From: Halosolutus amylolyticus
GTDB lineage: Archaea; Halobacteriota; Halobacteria; Halobacteriales; Natrialbaceae
Assembly: GCF_023566055.1 (NCBI RefSeq)
Contig: NZ_JALIQP010000007.1
Span: 62,001-126,000 of the forward strand
Reading direction: 5' to 3'
DNA length: 64,000 bases
The notes under the pieces are model-generated. The model did not search any database, was not told where the DNA came from, and was given only the letters and a program-made list of their open reading frames with translations. The position numbers were made by a program, and so were the translations under genes. This document shows, one piece after another, positions 8,762 to 16,970 of the stretch. Every line of letters begins with the position of its first letter. Position 1 is the first letter of the stretch.

Positions 8762-9052
8762 TCAGTGTTCGGCGTTCGGTGAAACCCTTCTGGTGCAGGG
8801 TGGTTCCCCTTTTCTTTTGGTGTTTCTGGCATCAACTCGTAACTTCCGTTGTCCTGTTGTGGGCCCCGTCCGTAAATCTGATAGTTTTTTTCTATCGCCT
8901 TGCTCTTCGATCACTATTTTCCAGACTCTCATCTGCCTTCCATCACTCCAAGACTTGTTCGTGGTGACCGAGATTTGATCTCCTGGGCGAAGACGATACA
9001 GGAAATTTGTAATGTCGGCTGGATCTCGATCAAGGTCTGACTCCTTGGTCAT
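8762..9052 (-). CDS. Small uncharacterised haloarchaeal protein
   Basis: A 96-residue protein. The first half (ADITNFLYRLRPGDQISVTT, then WSDGRQMRVWKIVIEE) reads like a compact beta-rich domain, and the ending (RKLRVDARNTKRKGEPP) is basic, which is unusual among the acidic proteins here and could suggest nucleic-acid contact. Codon use and the acidic start (MTKESDLDRDPADIT) look genuine for a haloarchaeal gene. No family recognised. It lies between pseudogenes and may itself be a survivor of a larger lost region. Confidence 0.55.
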   Translation of the reverse strand: MTKESDLDRDPADITNFLYRLRPGDQISVTTNKSWSDGRQMRVWKIVIEEQGDRKKLSDLRTGPTTGQRKLRVDARNTKRKGEPPCTRRVSPNAEH

Positions 9053-9078
9053 ATCTTCAATCAGGTGTCAGGTATCGT

Positions 9079-9447
9079 ATGAATTCTGGCATCTCGGGGG
9101 CGGTAGTGCACTGTGAACTACCCTGTCCTACCGCGCTCGGGGCTATTCGCCCCTCGCTTGTTGAGGTGACTGTTGGGCTTGTTGAGATAGTCGGAACTCC
9201 ATCTATAGGAGGGTACGAATACACTCTATCCGATACCCATGTTATGGCTTCTGTCATTTTCGGGGGTGTCATCGTTGCACCACTAGCTGAGGAAGTACTA
9301 TTCAGAGGCTTTCTGATCGGTAGTTGCTCGGCTGGGGCATATCAAAATAACTTGCAGGTGTCGATCGGCATCAGTCCGATAGCCGATACTTCTTTGCACT
9401 TCTACTGTCGACACTCCCGATATGCAGATAGAGTTACGGGTGGTGGG
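9079..9447 (+). pseudogene. Fragment of a CPBP/CAAX-type intramembrane protease
   Basis: The open frame from 9079 contains the sequence GGVIVAPLAEEVLFRGFLIG (residues 62-81 of that frame), the conserved EExxxR signature of CPBP family membrane proteases (motif 1 glutamates at about 9289-9294). The flanking helices and the later His-containing motifs of the family are missing, and the sequence after RGFLIG loses all family resemblance. The frame happens to run without a stop into the next gene, giving a misleading 628-codon ORF. Upstream there is no signal for a real start. I read it as a truncated remnant upstream of the tubulin locus. Confidence 0.65.
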
Positions 9448-10965
9448 ATGGCGTCCGTAATACAGGGACGGGACCTGCCCGTCGATGCGGGAGCGAATTC
9501 GGTGGTGTGGATCAATCGATTCGATGCAGTCCTATCGCTGGTTGATGATCCACTCCCGCTCGTACTGGTTGGAACGGCACTGGTCGCCGCAGGCGTTGTG
9601 TTTGTCGCTTGGTTCCGATCGACGGGGCCCACTGACGATCCCACCGATCGAACAGGTGCTGACTCGAGCGGGAACGAAATTCAGGGGGAACCCGCGTCAG
9701 CCACGTTCGAGGAGCGAATCGGAGAAACGACGCTTGAGCGGCTCGAACCGATCGTTCCCGACGCTGTCGAACACGTTCGCGACCTCAGGTCTGACAGGCG
9801 AGAGGGTCACGAATTCGATCGGGAGCAGATCGACCGCGCTGTCAGAGAACTCCGCCGCGGACTCGAGGACGCGCTCGCCGACGGTCGCCTCAAAATGAAA
9901 CCGACTGCGCCAGATGGCGAACCGTACGAGATCGTGAACCTTCCAAGCCGCTATCGCGAGCTTTCCATACCACCGTCGGACCGGACAGTCTACCTCGGAG
10001 ACGCCGAGCAGGCCGTCCAGGACCGACTTGAAAACGGTACGCTTCGGGAGGCAGCCATGGCTGCCGAGGCGGTCGACGAACATCGTGAGGAGATCACCAA
10101 TCACGTTTGCCGCAACGAGCGGCAGATCGTCGAACTGCGACGCGAAGTCACCGCGACGCTAACGGATGTCCGAGAACTGGTCGAACGACTAGACGGAGCA
10201 CTGGCCGACCGCGTCGACGACTTCGTTCTGGCGGGTCGCCACGACGAGTTCGAGGGCATCGCCGAGATCGAACGCGACATCTCAGACGCGACTTATCTGC
10301 TACATCGCTGTTCGTTCAATGATTCACAACGGGAACTTCGAGACGCAGCCGAGGCTGCCGACGATCTGCTCGTCACCGTGGACTTCCTCGGCGGGTTGGT
10401 CGGGACGATCGAACACGGAAGTGGCACGGTCGAACTCCCGGATGCAGTTCCGAAGGCACTCGTGAGCGACCTCACACCGATCATCGAGCGACAGTACGAC
10501 GTCGACGCGAAGGTTACCGGTACCGCGATCGCCATAAATGACCGGAATACGCCGGATACCGAAGACAGCCACTCGACGAGTAGGACTGGTTCGAGACGCA
10601 CGGAGGAGGGATCGGCAGCCGGCGACGTGACCGCCGGCACCACAGCATCGATGGGTTCCCGTAGCGGCGTCGCGACTGGGGATGTTGCCGACGAGATCCT
10701 GTTCGTCCTCCGGGAACTAGATGGCGGGACGAACAGTGAAGCGGTCCAGTATCAGACCGAACGCCTACCGAATAGCGTCGCTCGATCGGATATCCTTGAG
10801 GAACTGGTCGTGTTCTGTCGTCGACAAACGGATATCGTCGCCGCCATCGATCTGCAGGAGGGAGCACCGCCGGGCTTTCTCGAAATCGAATTCACCGATC
10901 GAACGGCGGCCCAATCCGGACTCGAGACGTTACGAAATCGGTTCCTCGATCGCCACGGCGGGTGA
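9448..10965 (+). CDS. Membrane-anchored coiled-coil protein, first gene of the tubulin-like locus
   Basis: A 505-residue protein starting at the ATG at 9448, just after a G-rich stretch (GGGTGGTGGG); the longer open frame upstream belongs to a protease remnant. Residues 36-56 (LPLVLVGTALVAAGVVFVAWF) form one transmembrane helix. An acidic linker follows, then a helical, coiled-coil-prone region (about 90-345). A Ser/Gly/Thr-rich linker precedes a compact C-terminal domain (about 425-505) that may be winged-helix-like. The bulk of the protein should be cytosolic. It reads in the same direction as tubulin 1, 205 bp away. No family recognised; a membrane tether or adaptor for the downstream GTPases is an inference from context. 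Confidence 0.8.
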   Translation: MASVIQGRDLPVDAGANSVVWINRFDAVLSLVDDPLPLVLVGTALVAAGVVFVAWFRSTGPTDDPTDRTGADSSGNEIQGEPASATFEERIGETTLERLEPIVPDAVEHVRDLRSDRREGHEFDREQIDRAVRELRRGLEDALADGRLKMKPTAPDGEPYEIVNLPSRYRELSIPPSDRTVYLGDAEQAVQDRLENGTLREAAMAAEAVDEHREEITNHVCRNERQIVELRREVTATLTDVRELVERLDGALADRVDDFVLAGRHDEFEGIAEIERDISDATYLLHRCSFNDSQRELRDAAEAADDLLVTVDFLGGLVGTIEHGSGTVELPDAVPKALVSDLTPIIERQYDVDAKVTGTAIAINDRNTPDTEDSHSTSRTGSRRTEEGSAAGDVTAGTTASMGSRSGVATGDVADEILFVLRELDGGTNSEAVQYQTERLPNSVARSDILEELVVFCRRQTDIVAAIDLQEGAPPGFLEIEFTDRTAAQSGLETLRNRFLDRHGG

Positions 10966-11027
10966 ATAATCCGCCGAGTAGTCTCTCATCGGCGCGTCGG
11001 CAGTCTCAATCGTGAAACAGTCGTCTT

Positions 11028-11140
11028 TCATATAAATAAACCACAATATATGTGATGTTTTATTACGAGGCTGTGATCACTGCCCGTGTCGGATATTGCG
11101 TATCGAACCATGGCGAGTTCACACGTAATACTTTAGATAG
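11028..11140 (+). promoter_or_regulatory. Probable promoter region of tubulin 1
   Basis: The gap before tubulin 1 contains two AT-rich blocks: CATATAAATAAACCACAATATATG (split as CATATAAATAAA and CACAATATATG, about 11029-11053) and CTTTAGATA (11131-11139). The second is about 32 bp before the ATG at 11171, right for an archaeal TATA box driving a transcript with a very short leader. No Shine-Dalgarno is evident before the ATG. This suggests that tubulin 1 can be transcribed independently of the upstream gene. Confidence 0.4.
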
Positions 11141-11170
11141 TTCCGACGTACGGATGGGATATCACCGAGA

Positions 11171-12769
11171 ATGACGAGTCTCTGTAAAATCTGTATGGCG
11201 CAAGAGAGAGAGTGGGACCGGCGGACCCTCGTCGAACACGTTCGAGACGCACACGGCGACGAACCAGAGTCCGTCGAACAGGTGTATCCGGAACTGTGCG
11301 AGGAGGTGTTCGCCGCGGATGCGTCCGACAAGGGGTCGACTGACGACCGGTCCCGACCGACGCCGGAGGAATCGACCGAGACTCCGAGCGACGATTTGCT
11401 CGACGATTCCTACGGCAAGAAGTGGTTCCTCATCGGTGTCGGGGGTGCGGGGAACAACATTCTCGATGCGATCCTGTTGCGCCGCGAGACTCTGGCGGAG
11501 AACAACGAGCGACGCGCTCGGATCTGGGAGGGCGGGCTCGCCGGCTACGGTCCGCTGAACACGAATATCAGCGAACTCGAGCAGACGTACTACGCACAGG
11601 AGGAGAAGGGATACAGCCGCAACGACCTACTACCGAATTGTATCATTGGGTTCGGTCGCCACGATTACGCGGGGGCAGGCTACAGGTGGGACATCGGGAA
11701 ACAGCTGATGGAGGCCGATTTCGAGGGCGACTCCGATCCGTTTCGAGAGCGCTGGGACATGAAGGCGGAGCGGATTCAGGACTCTCAGGCAGTGATGTTC
11801 ATCCATAGCGTCACGAAGGGGACCGGTTGTGGTGCGACGCCGGTCGTGGCAGATCGTCTCAGGAGTGACGTCCTCGCGGACAATACGATCGTTCCAAAGC
11901 CGCTCTTTAGCAGCGTCGTCATCCCGTCGGAAGGGACCGAATATTCGGAGTACGGTGGCCGTGCGAAGGTAAACGGCGTCGTCGGGCTAGCCCGTACCTC
12001 CCGAGCGGTGGACGCGATCATTCCGTTCGACAATACCCGCCTCGAGAACGTACAGGCAGATATCCGGCCGCGGATCGACGGACTAGAAGAGTACAATCCG
12101 CCACAGTTCACGGACGTGAATCGGCCGCTCGTTGCGTTTCTCGAGGCGTTTACGATGTCGTCGGTGCCACAGTTTCTCGATCGGGACGCGACGATGTCGA
12201 TCATGGGTGACGTGTTCGATCCAGCCGACAGTTTCCGGCCAGTTGAGGACAAGTACCAGCTGAATCCGGATGTCTCGTTTACGCCGGCGGTGATCCTTGC
12301 GCCGGTGCTGGGACGATCGCGTGCGAGTTCGTTCGACCGGTCGAAACTCGAGATACTCGTCCGGAACGCGCTCTTCCAGAACAAACTGGCCGAATTCGAT
12401 CCGACAACTGCCTGGGGCGGGACGTTCCTGGTGTACGGACCCAGCGAAAAGATGGACGAAATCTCCGAGTTCGTCGCCGACGGAACGCTAACCGAAATCA
12501 TCTCCGACAAAGAGTTTCTCGATGCGGGAGACGTTGCCGGGATTGAAACCGTCGACGTTCACGTCAAACAGCTCGTTACGCCGGACCTCGACGATGTCCA
12601 CCTCTGGGGAACGCTGTGGAACCCGGAGATGCCGTCGCTGGCCGACATGTACGATCGGGCCCAGCGGCTCAAACAGGAAGGCAGTAGCGAGCAGGCGGAG
12701 AACGTCCGTGAAGAGTGGGACGCCGTCAAGGCGCTGTTTTCGTCGCTCGGACGGGAGAACATGGCATAA
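11171..12769 (+). CDS. Tubulin/FtsZ-superfamily GTPase 1 with N-terminal zinc finger
   Basis: A 532-residue tubulin-superfamily protein, distinct from FtsZ and CetZ. Residues 5-28 form a C2H2-type zinc finger (Cys5, Cys8, His23, His28; CxxC-x14-HxxxxH). An acidic linker runs to about residue 80. The GTPase core starts at WFLIGVGGAGNN (T1 loop, 89-96) and has KGTGCGATP (216-224, the T4 signature), PFDNTRL (285-291, the nucleotide-contact Asn segment) and QFTDVNRP (312-319), a candidate T7 loop carrying the Asp needed for hydrolysis. Nucleotide binding and polymerisation are therefore plausible. It is far from the other two tubulin-like proteins in this locus. A zinc finger on a tubulin homologue is unusual and may mediate partner or DNA contact. 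Confidence 0.88.
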   Translation: MTSLCKICMAQEREWDRRTLVEHVRDAHGDEPESVEQVYPELCEEVFAADASDKGSTDDRSRPTPEESTETPSDDLLDDSYGKKWFLIGVGGAGNNILDAILLRRETLAENNERRARIWEGGLAGYGPLNTNISELEQTYYAQEEKGYSRNDLLPNCIIGFGRHDYAGAGYRWDIGKQLMEADFEGDSDPFRERWDMKAERIQDSQAVMFIHSVTKGTGCGATPVVADRLRSDVLADNTIVPKPLFSSVVIPSEGTEYSEYGGRAKVNGVVGLARTSRAVDAIIPFDNTRLENVQADIRPRIDGLEEYNPPQFTDVNRPLVAFLEAFTMSSVPQFLDRDATMSIMGDVFDPADSFRPVEDKYQLNPDVSFTPAVILAPVLGRSRASSFDRSKLEILVRNALFQNKLAEFDPTTAWGGTFLVYGPSEKMDEISEFVADGTLTEIISDKEFLDAGDVAGIETVDVHVKQLVTPDLDDVHLWGTLWNPEMPSLADMYDRAQRLKQEGSSEQAENVREEWDAVKALFSSLGRENMA

Positions 12770-12952
12770 CGACAGGGGGTAATAGCTCCTCCCTGCTACG
12801 GCCCCATGGCGTTTTCGTACTCTGCCGGTGCCTCAATTATCCTTCGAGTCACTTCTAACGGGTCGACCCCTTTCTTTGCTAATAACATATCTGAAAGAGA
12901 CATATCAGGGCAGAAGCTTAATCACGACCTGAATACATTCGTTCGCTGTATA

Positions 12953-14956
12953 ATGGCAGCGGACGTCAACAATCTCCGGTGGAAGATAGGGTGGTCGCCG
13001 TGGCTTGTACTGATCGGTGTGACGGTCGTGTTTACTCTCATCGGCGCGATGATAGACGCGGCCGGCCCGTTCGTCGGACTCGGCCTTTTCGGGGGAATCG
13101 TGATCTGGTACTGGGGTGTCAGAGAAATAAACAACAAGTATCAACCATTCGTTCAAAAATTCATCGGGGAATCCGAACGAAACGCGAGACGCGGTATCGA
13201 AGTCGACAGCGCGAAGCTATACAATTTGACGTACAACTCTGGAAATTCCCCACCGCTTGTCAGTCCGTCGGATACATATTATATCACGACGATAGTCGTG
13301 ACTGATACATCTATCAACCTGAACAAGGGAGCGGAGTACGATATGGAAGCCCGATCGGGGGTCGGCGGCGGCACCAACAAAGAAATTTATTACGATCAGG
13401 TGACCGGTGTCCGTTCCCATCAGGACGGGACGTTTACTGAACTCGAAATCCAGACCGCTGGCGGGAAGTCCACCAGAATCAGCTCGATTGCGACGGACAC
13501 CGTCGACGAAGTGGTCTCCGAGGTCCGACAGCGGGTTCGGGAGATCAAAAACCCAGGTTCGAGTCGAGGACAGCGCACCGACCGGAATGCGGACCAGCGC
13601 TCTACGCCATCGACGACGGCTCCCGAGACACCGGCACGGGAGCGGAACACGGAATCATTGACGTCCACGGATCAATCACCCGAGGATACGACCGTCCCCA
13701 TCGGAGAGGAAGAGAGGAAGTCCGACTCAGAAGATGTGACGCCGCAACCGATCGCGTCGGTCGCGGACACCGTGGCCTCAGGAACACGCCCTTCCGATCC
13801 CGTTGCCAATGAGTTGTGTCGCGTCCTTTCGGATCCCTCTCCGGACGAACAACGACTCGAGGAGGCACTCGAGGACGCAGTCGACAGGCTCGAGGAGGCT
13901 GGAGCGGTCGCCGCCGCCGTCGAGAGAATCGATGATCCGACAGCCGACGCACAGGTCGAGTCGGCGAAACGGACGCTCACCGTTCGGGACGGGCCGATTG
14001 CTGACGGTCTCGAACAGGTGTTCGAGCGAGCGGTCGAGTCGACCAGAACGGAGGCGATTGAAGCCGACCTCTCCGCGACCGAGGCCGAACTCGAACGGTC
14101 CGAGCGACAATACGATCGGCTACGGACTGCGGCCGAGACGGTTTGTCGGGAAGTCACGCGGAGCGGCGTCCTCACGCTCCGATCGAGCGACGTCGTCGAG
14201 CAGACGACGGAACTCGCGGACACCCTCGAGAGCGACACGGTCGTGCTCAAGCGGCCAGACGCGACACAGGAGCCGGCGACGGAACTCCCATCGATCGCCG
14301 ACGATGTCGAGCGATCCGTTCGACCGCAGTCGGCCCAGTCGAGGGAGTTGCTCGAGACGCTGAGCGAGCCGGAAGCGGAGGACTCGGAATCGGTGTTACG
14401 ATCGACGGTTAACTCGTTGGACGCCTACGCGGAGCTCCGGTCTTCCATTGCGGATATCGGCAGACGTGATGTCGAGCGCCGGCTTAACGCGATCGACAAC
14501 GAACTACAGCGCAAGAACGGCGACGTCTACCGGCATCTCTCCGACCGGACCCGGGAACTCGAGACCATGCTCGACCGGGATGATATCACCGACGTGCAGC
14601 TGTACGCGATCTATCAGGAGTGTACGTTCTACGATCGAACGCTGCTACCACGACTGTCCCGATCGCTTGACAGCGATAGCGCCGTCGAAACCGGGCGACT
14701 GATCGCCAATATTGGGGATCGAATCGATCGCATCGAGCGTGAATATATCGACGTCCGCGCTGACCACAACCACACCATCCCCCGCCATTTCCTTTCACTT
14801 GCCGACGACCTCCGAGTGGAGGCCCAGAGCGTCGAAGGTGAGAGTCCGATGCGGGCGGCCAGCCTATGTACGGCGGCCGATAAGGTGCTCGAACACGTTG
14901 AGGCGCTCTACGAACGAAACGAATACAGCGTCATGCTTCGGCGGCTGCGCGGATAG
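12953..14956 (+). CDS. Two-TM protein with PH-like domain and long coiled coil
   Basis: A 667-residue protein; I choose the ATG at 12953 because residues before it look non-coding and a TATA-like CTTAAT lies about 38 bp upstream. Two transmembrane helices (about 14-36 and 38-58) form an N-terminal hairpin. Residues 80-190 are beta-rich (IYYDQVTGVRSHQDG, FTELEIQTAGGKSTRIS) and resemble bacterial PH-like domains, which usually follow TM helices in the same way. A disordered acidic linker (about 195-280) leads to some 380 residues of alpha helix with coiled-coil character. Most of the protein is cytosolic. It is flanked by tubulins 1 and 2 and could be a membrane scaffold for them. The PH-like call was made by eye. 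Confidence 0.8.
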   Translation: MAADVNNLRWKIGWSPWLVLIGVTVVFTLIGAMIDAAGPFVGLGLFGGIVIWYWGVREINNKYQPFVQKFIGESERNARRGIEVDSAKLYNLTYNSGNSPPLVSPSDTYYITTIVVTDTSINLNKGAEYDMEARSGVGGGTNKEIYYDQVTGVRSHQDGTFTELEIQTAGGKSTRISSIATDTVDEVVSEVRQRVREIKNPGSSRGQRTDRNADQRSTPSTTAPETPARERNTESLTSTDQSPEDTTVPIGEEERKSDSEDVTPQPIASVADTVASGTRPSDPVANELCRVLSDPSPDEQRLEEALEDAVDRLEEAGAVAAAVERIDDPTADAQVESAKRTLTVRDGPIADGLEQVFERAVESTRTEAIEADLSATEAELERSERQYDRLRTAAETVCREVTRSGVLTLRSSDVVEQTTELADTLESDTVVLKRPDATQEPATELPSIADDVERSVRPQSAQSRELLETLSEPEAEDSESVLRSTVNSLDAYAELRSSIADIGRRDVERRLNAIDNELQRKNGDVYRHLSDRTRELETMLDRDDITDVQLYAIYQECTFYDRTLLPRLSRSLDSDSAVETGRLIANIGDRIDRIEREYIDVRADHNHTIPRHFLSLADDLRVEAQSVEGESPMRAASLCTAADKVLEHVEALYERNEYSVMLRRLRG

Positions 14957-15309
14957 GGCAACCGCCCCGAATTGGTCAGCTATGCCGTTCTGAGGATGTC
15001 GTTCCGTGTTCGGATCTCGCCACAGAACGTCTGTTTGATTCTCGACCGATGATATACTCGATTTACTACACATCATTTATAATTGTAATTTTGACATTGT
15101 AGGGAAAAGGACAACGTAAGAATAGTGTATAGGATAGTTCATCGGTACATCGGACGAAAAATAGTATTGTTGGATAACAACGAATAAGAGAACAGAATTG
15201 TGTGAGAGCCATCACCTTTATTGTATGTTGCTCTAGTGGTTCAGTTGATAGGATATGTGTGGTTTTGTAACTACATTTGAAACCGAACGAGAGAGTCTTT
15301 GATACCCAA
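14957..15309 (+). other. AT-rich intergenic region before tubulin 2
   Basis: A 353-bp gap with no convincing gene, markedly richer in A and T than the genes around it. It contains several TATA-like stretches (TTTATAATTGTAATTTTGAC near 15068-15090, and TTTATTGTATG near 15218-15228). It is the only large gap inside the left arm and precedes the most tightly coupled stretch of genes, so it probably carries the main promoter for tubulin 2 and everything downstream to 27.5 kb. No hairpin or RNA gene was recognised. Confidence 0.5.
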
Positions 15310-16713
15310 ATGACGTACCTGTTCGTTGGGGCCGGACAAGCGGGGGGAGCGATCGTCGATTCGGTGTTCAATTACACCGACGATTCGCTGCTGGGATTGT
15401 TCGATTCGGCTGACATTTCGACGCTCGGTCGGCCACTCGTGTTCAATTCGACGATGCGGGACCTGCAGAACCTCTCGAATGTTCCGCCCGAAGATCAGTA
15501 CGGAATCGCCGAACACCACGGCCTCGTTCAGGGGACCGAACCGGGATTCGAGGAGATGGTCACGGGCGGGTTCGGTCGCAATCCGGTCGACGCGGACGAG
15601 GTGATGGCCGAACACGCCCCGCAGATCCAGACCATTCTTGGGGAGAAGTTCGAACCGGGGTTCGACCGGTCTACGTCGGCCGACGAGTCGTTCGAAGACG
15701 ACCTGCTGGAAGGAGACGACCCGGTCGATGAGGAAGAGCCGACCGACGGTGAGCAAGACGACGACGTACCGACCGATGCCGACTCCGAATTCGAACCGAA
15801 TCCCGTGGTCGAACCGACGGGATCGGGCGTCCAGTTCGCATTCCTGTTTCTCGGCCTCGGTGGCGGAACTGGCTGCGGGATCGGGCCGCATCTCGCCCGT
15901 GAAATCAAGGCGTTCACTGACGGGCGAGCCAAGGTGGTCGCGGTCGCCGTCTTGCCGAACACCCGCGGCGCGGACGAGGTCAGCGGGTCGGATGAGAACG
16001 AGAAGGCCAGTGCCGGCCGACAGGCGTGGAACGCGCGATACGGCCTCGGTCGCCTCGAGGACGAAGTCGACGGCATCATCCTGGTCGACAATCAGCGCAT
16101 CTCGTACCTCGACTCGGCGGGCGGCGAGTTCGGCGAATACAACGACTACGTCGCGGCGGCAATCTACGACCTCGTTGCCGGTCCGGTCTTGAGCGGGGTC
16201 GATCCGAGCGCGGTCGATGGCATCGATACGCCCGATATCGACGTTCGGGACATCGTGACGTCGCTGTCGTTTGGCGTCGCCGGCGAAGAATCGACGCCAG
16301 GGTACGGCGCGATCGGGCGTTCGGTGACGATGACGCAGTCTTTGCCGGGCTATCTGCTACCGTTCGTCGGGAAACGCGACATCGACAGCGCCGCACTCTC
16401 GCGGTTGTCGGCGGCGAAGCAGACCCTCGCAAAGGCCAATGTCAGTGGAGCCCAGAAAGCAATCTCGCTGATCAGGGCGCCTGAATCGAACCTCGGATCC
16501 GGGCCTCACAGCGTCGAAATCGGGATCGTCAAGGAATATCTGGAGCAAACGTCCAACCTGAACGAAGTCAACATCGGCGTCGCGATGAGTGACAGGAACC
16601 TCGCTTCGGTGACGACGCTGCTGACGTACCGTCGGGAGGACATTGACCGGCTCGCGGACATCGAAGCGGCAGCCGAGGCATACGAAGAGGAGACGGAGGA
16701 GCTACTCGCATGA
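15310..16713 (+). CDS. Tubulin/FtsZ-superfamily GTPase 2 with acidic insert
   Basis: A 467-residue tubulin-superfamily protein starting at the ATG at 15310, which puts the T1 loop (LFVGAGQAGGAIVD) at the N-terminus as in FtsZ; the frame is open a further 11 codons upstream. The T4 signature is perfect, LGLGGGTGCGIGP (about residues 182-194). ILVDNQRISYL matches the guanine-contact segment. IDVRDIVTSLSFGVAGEES (about 310-328) aligns well with the FtsZ T7 loop DFADVRxVM, including the catalytic Asp. Between T1 and T4 lies a strongly acidic, apparently disordered insert of about 50 residues (119-169), absent from FtsZ. Its stop overlaps the next start (ATGA), indicating translational coupling to a small membrane protein. 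Confidence 0.9.
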   Translation: MTYLFVGAGQAGGAIVDSVFNYTDDSLLGLFDSADISTLGRPLVFNSTMRDLQNLSNVPPEDQYGIAEHHGLVQGTEPGFEEMVTGGFGRNPVDADEVMAEHAPQIQTILGEKFEPGFDRSTSADESFEDDLLEGDDPVDEEEPTDGEQDDDVPTDADSEFEPNPVVEPTGSGVQFAFLFLGLGGGTGCGIGPHLAREIKAFTDGRAKVVAVAVLPNTRGADEVSGSDENEKASAGRQAWNARYGLGRLEDEVDGIILVDNQRISYLDSAGGEFGEYNDYVAAAIYDLVAGPVLSGVDPSAVDGIDTPDIDVRDIVTSLSFGVAGEESTPGYGAIGRSVTMTQSLPGYLLPFVGKRDIDSAALSRLSAAKQTLAKANVSGAQKAISLIRAPESNLGSGPHSVEIGIVKEYLEQTSNLNEVNIGVAMSDRNLASVTTLLTYRREDIDRLADIEAAAEAYEEETEELLA

Positions 16714-16970
16714 GGTGGCGACTCACATCGGGCGTCCTCGTACTCGCCCTGACTGTCTGCGCGCTCGCGTCGACGGGGAGCGTCAGCGGGTCGTCAGCGG
16801 AGACAGCCATCGATACGACGTCTCAAGCGATCACGGCGCAGTCGGTCGCAGAGCAGACGCTCGTGATCGCGGCCGGCGGGCTATTGCTCGGCGCAGGTCT
16901 AGGCGTCGCGCTCGTGAGCGGCGCGACTTACTGGTACAAGAGTCGGGAAATCGGAGGAAAACTCCAATGA
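16710..16970 (+). CDS. Small secreted/membrane protein in the tubulin operon
   Basis: An 86-residue protein with an N-terminal hydrophobic signal (LTSGVLVLALTVCALAST, residues 5-22), a short Ser/Thr/Ala-rich outer segment, and a second hydrophobic helix (TLVIAAGGLLLGAGLGVALV, about 50-69) followed by a short basic tail (YWYKSREIGGKLQ). The likely topology is outside N-terminus after signal cleavage and a cytosolic tail. It overlaps tubulin 2 by four bases at its start and the next gene by four at its end (both ATGA). No family recognised. It could be a pilin-like or assembly subunit of a membrane complex. Confidence 0.75.
   Translation: MRWRLTSGVLVLALTVCALASTGSVSGSSAETAIDTTSQAITAQSVAEQTLVIAAGGLLLGAGLGVALVSGATYWYKSREIGGKLQ

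Noticed and set aside
9079-10965. A 628-codon ORF read as a protease-coiled-coil fusion
   Set aside because: Only a fragment of the protease family is present, no real start lies upstream, and the ATG at 9448 follows a purine-rich site and begins a normal TM-anchored protein.
11785-12510. Long antisense ORF within tubulin 1 and similar antisense ORFs within most genes
   Set aside because: These Ser/Arg-rich frames mirror GC-rich codon structure and have no acidic haloarchaeal composition or family motifs.
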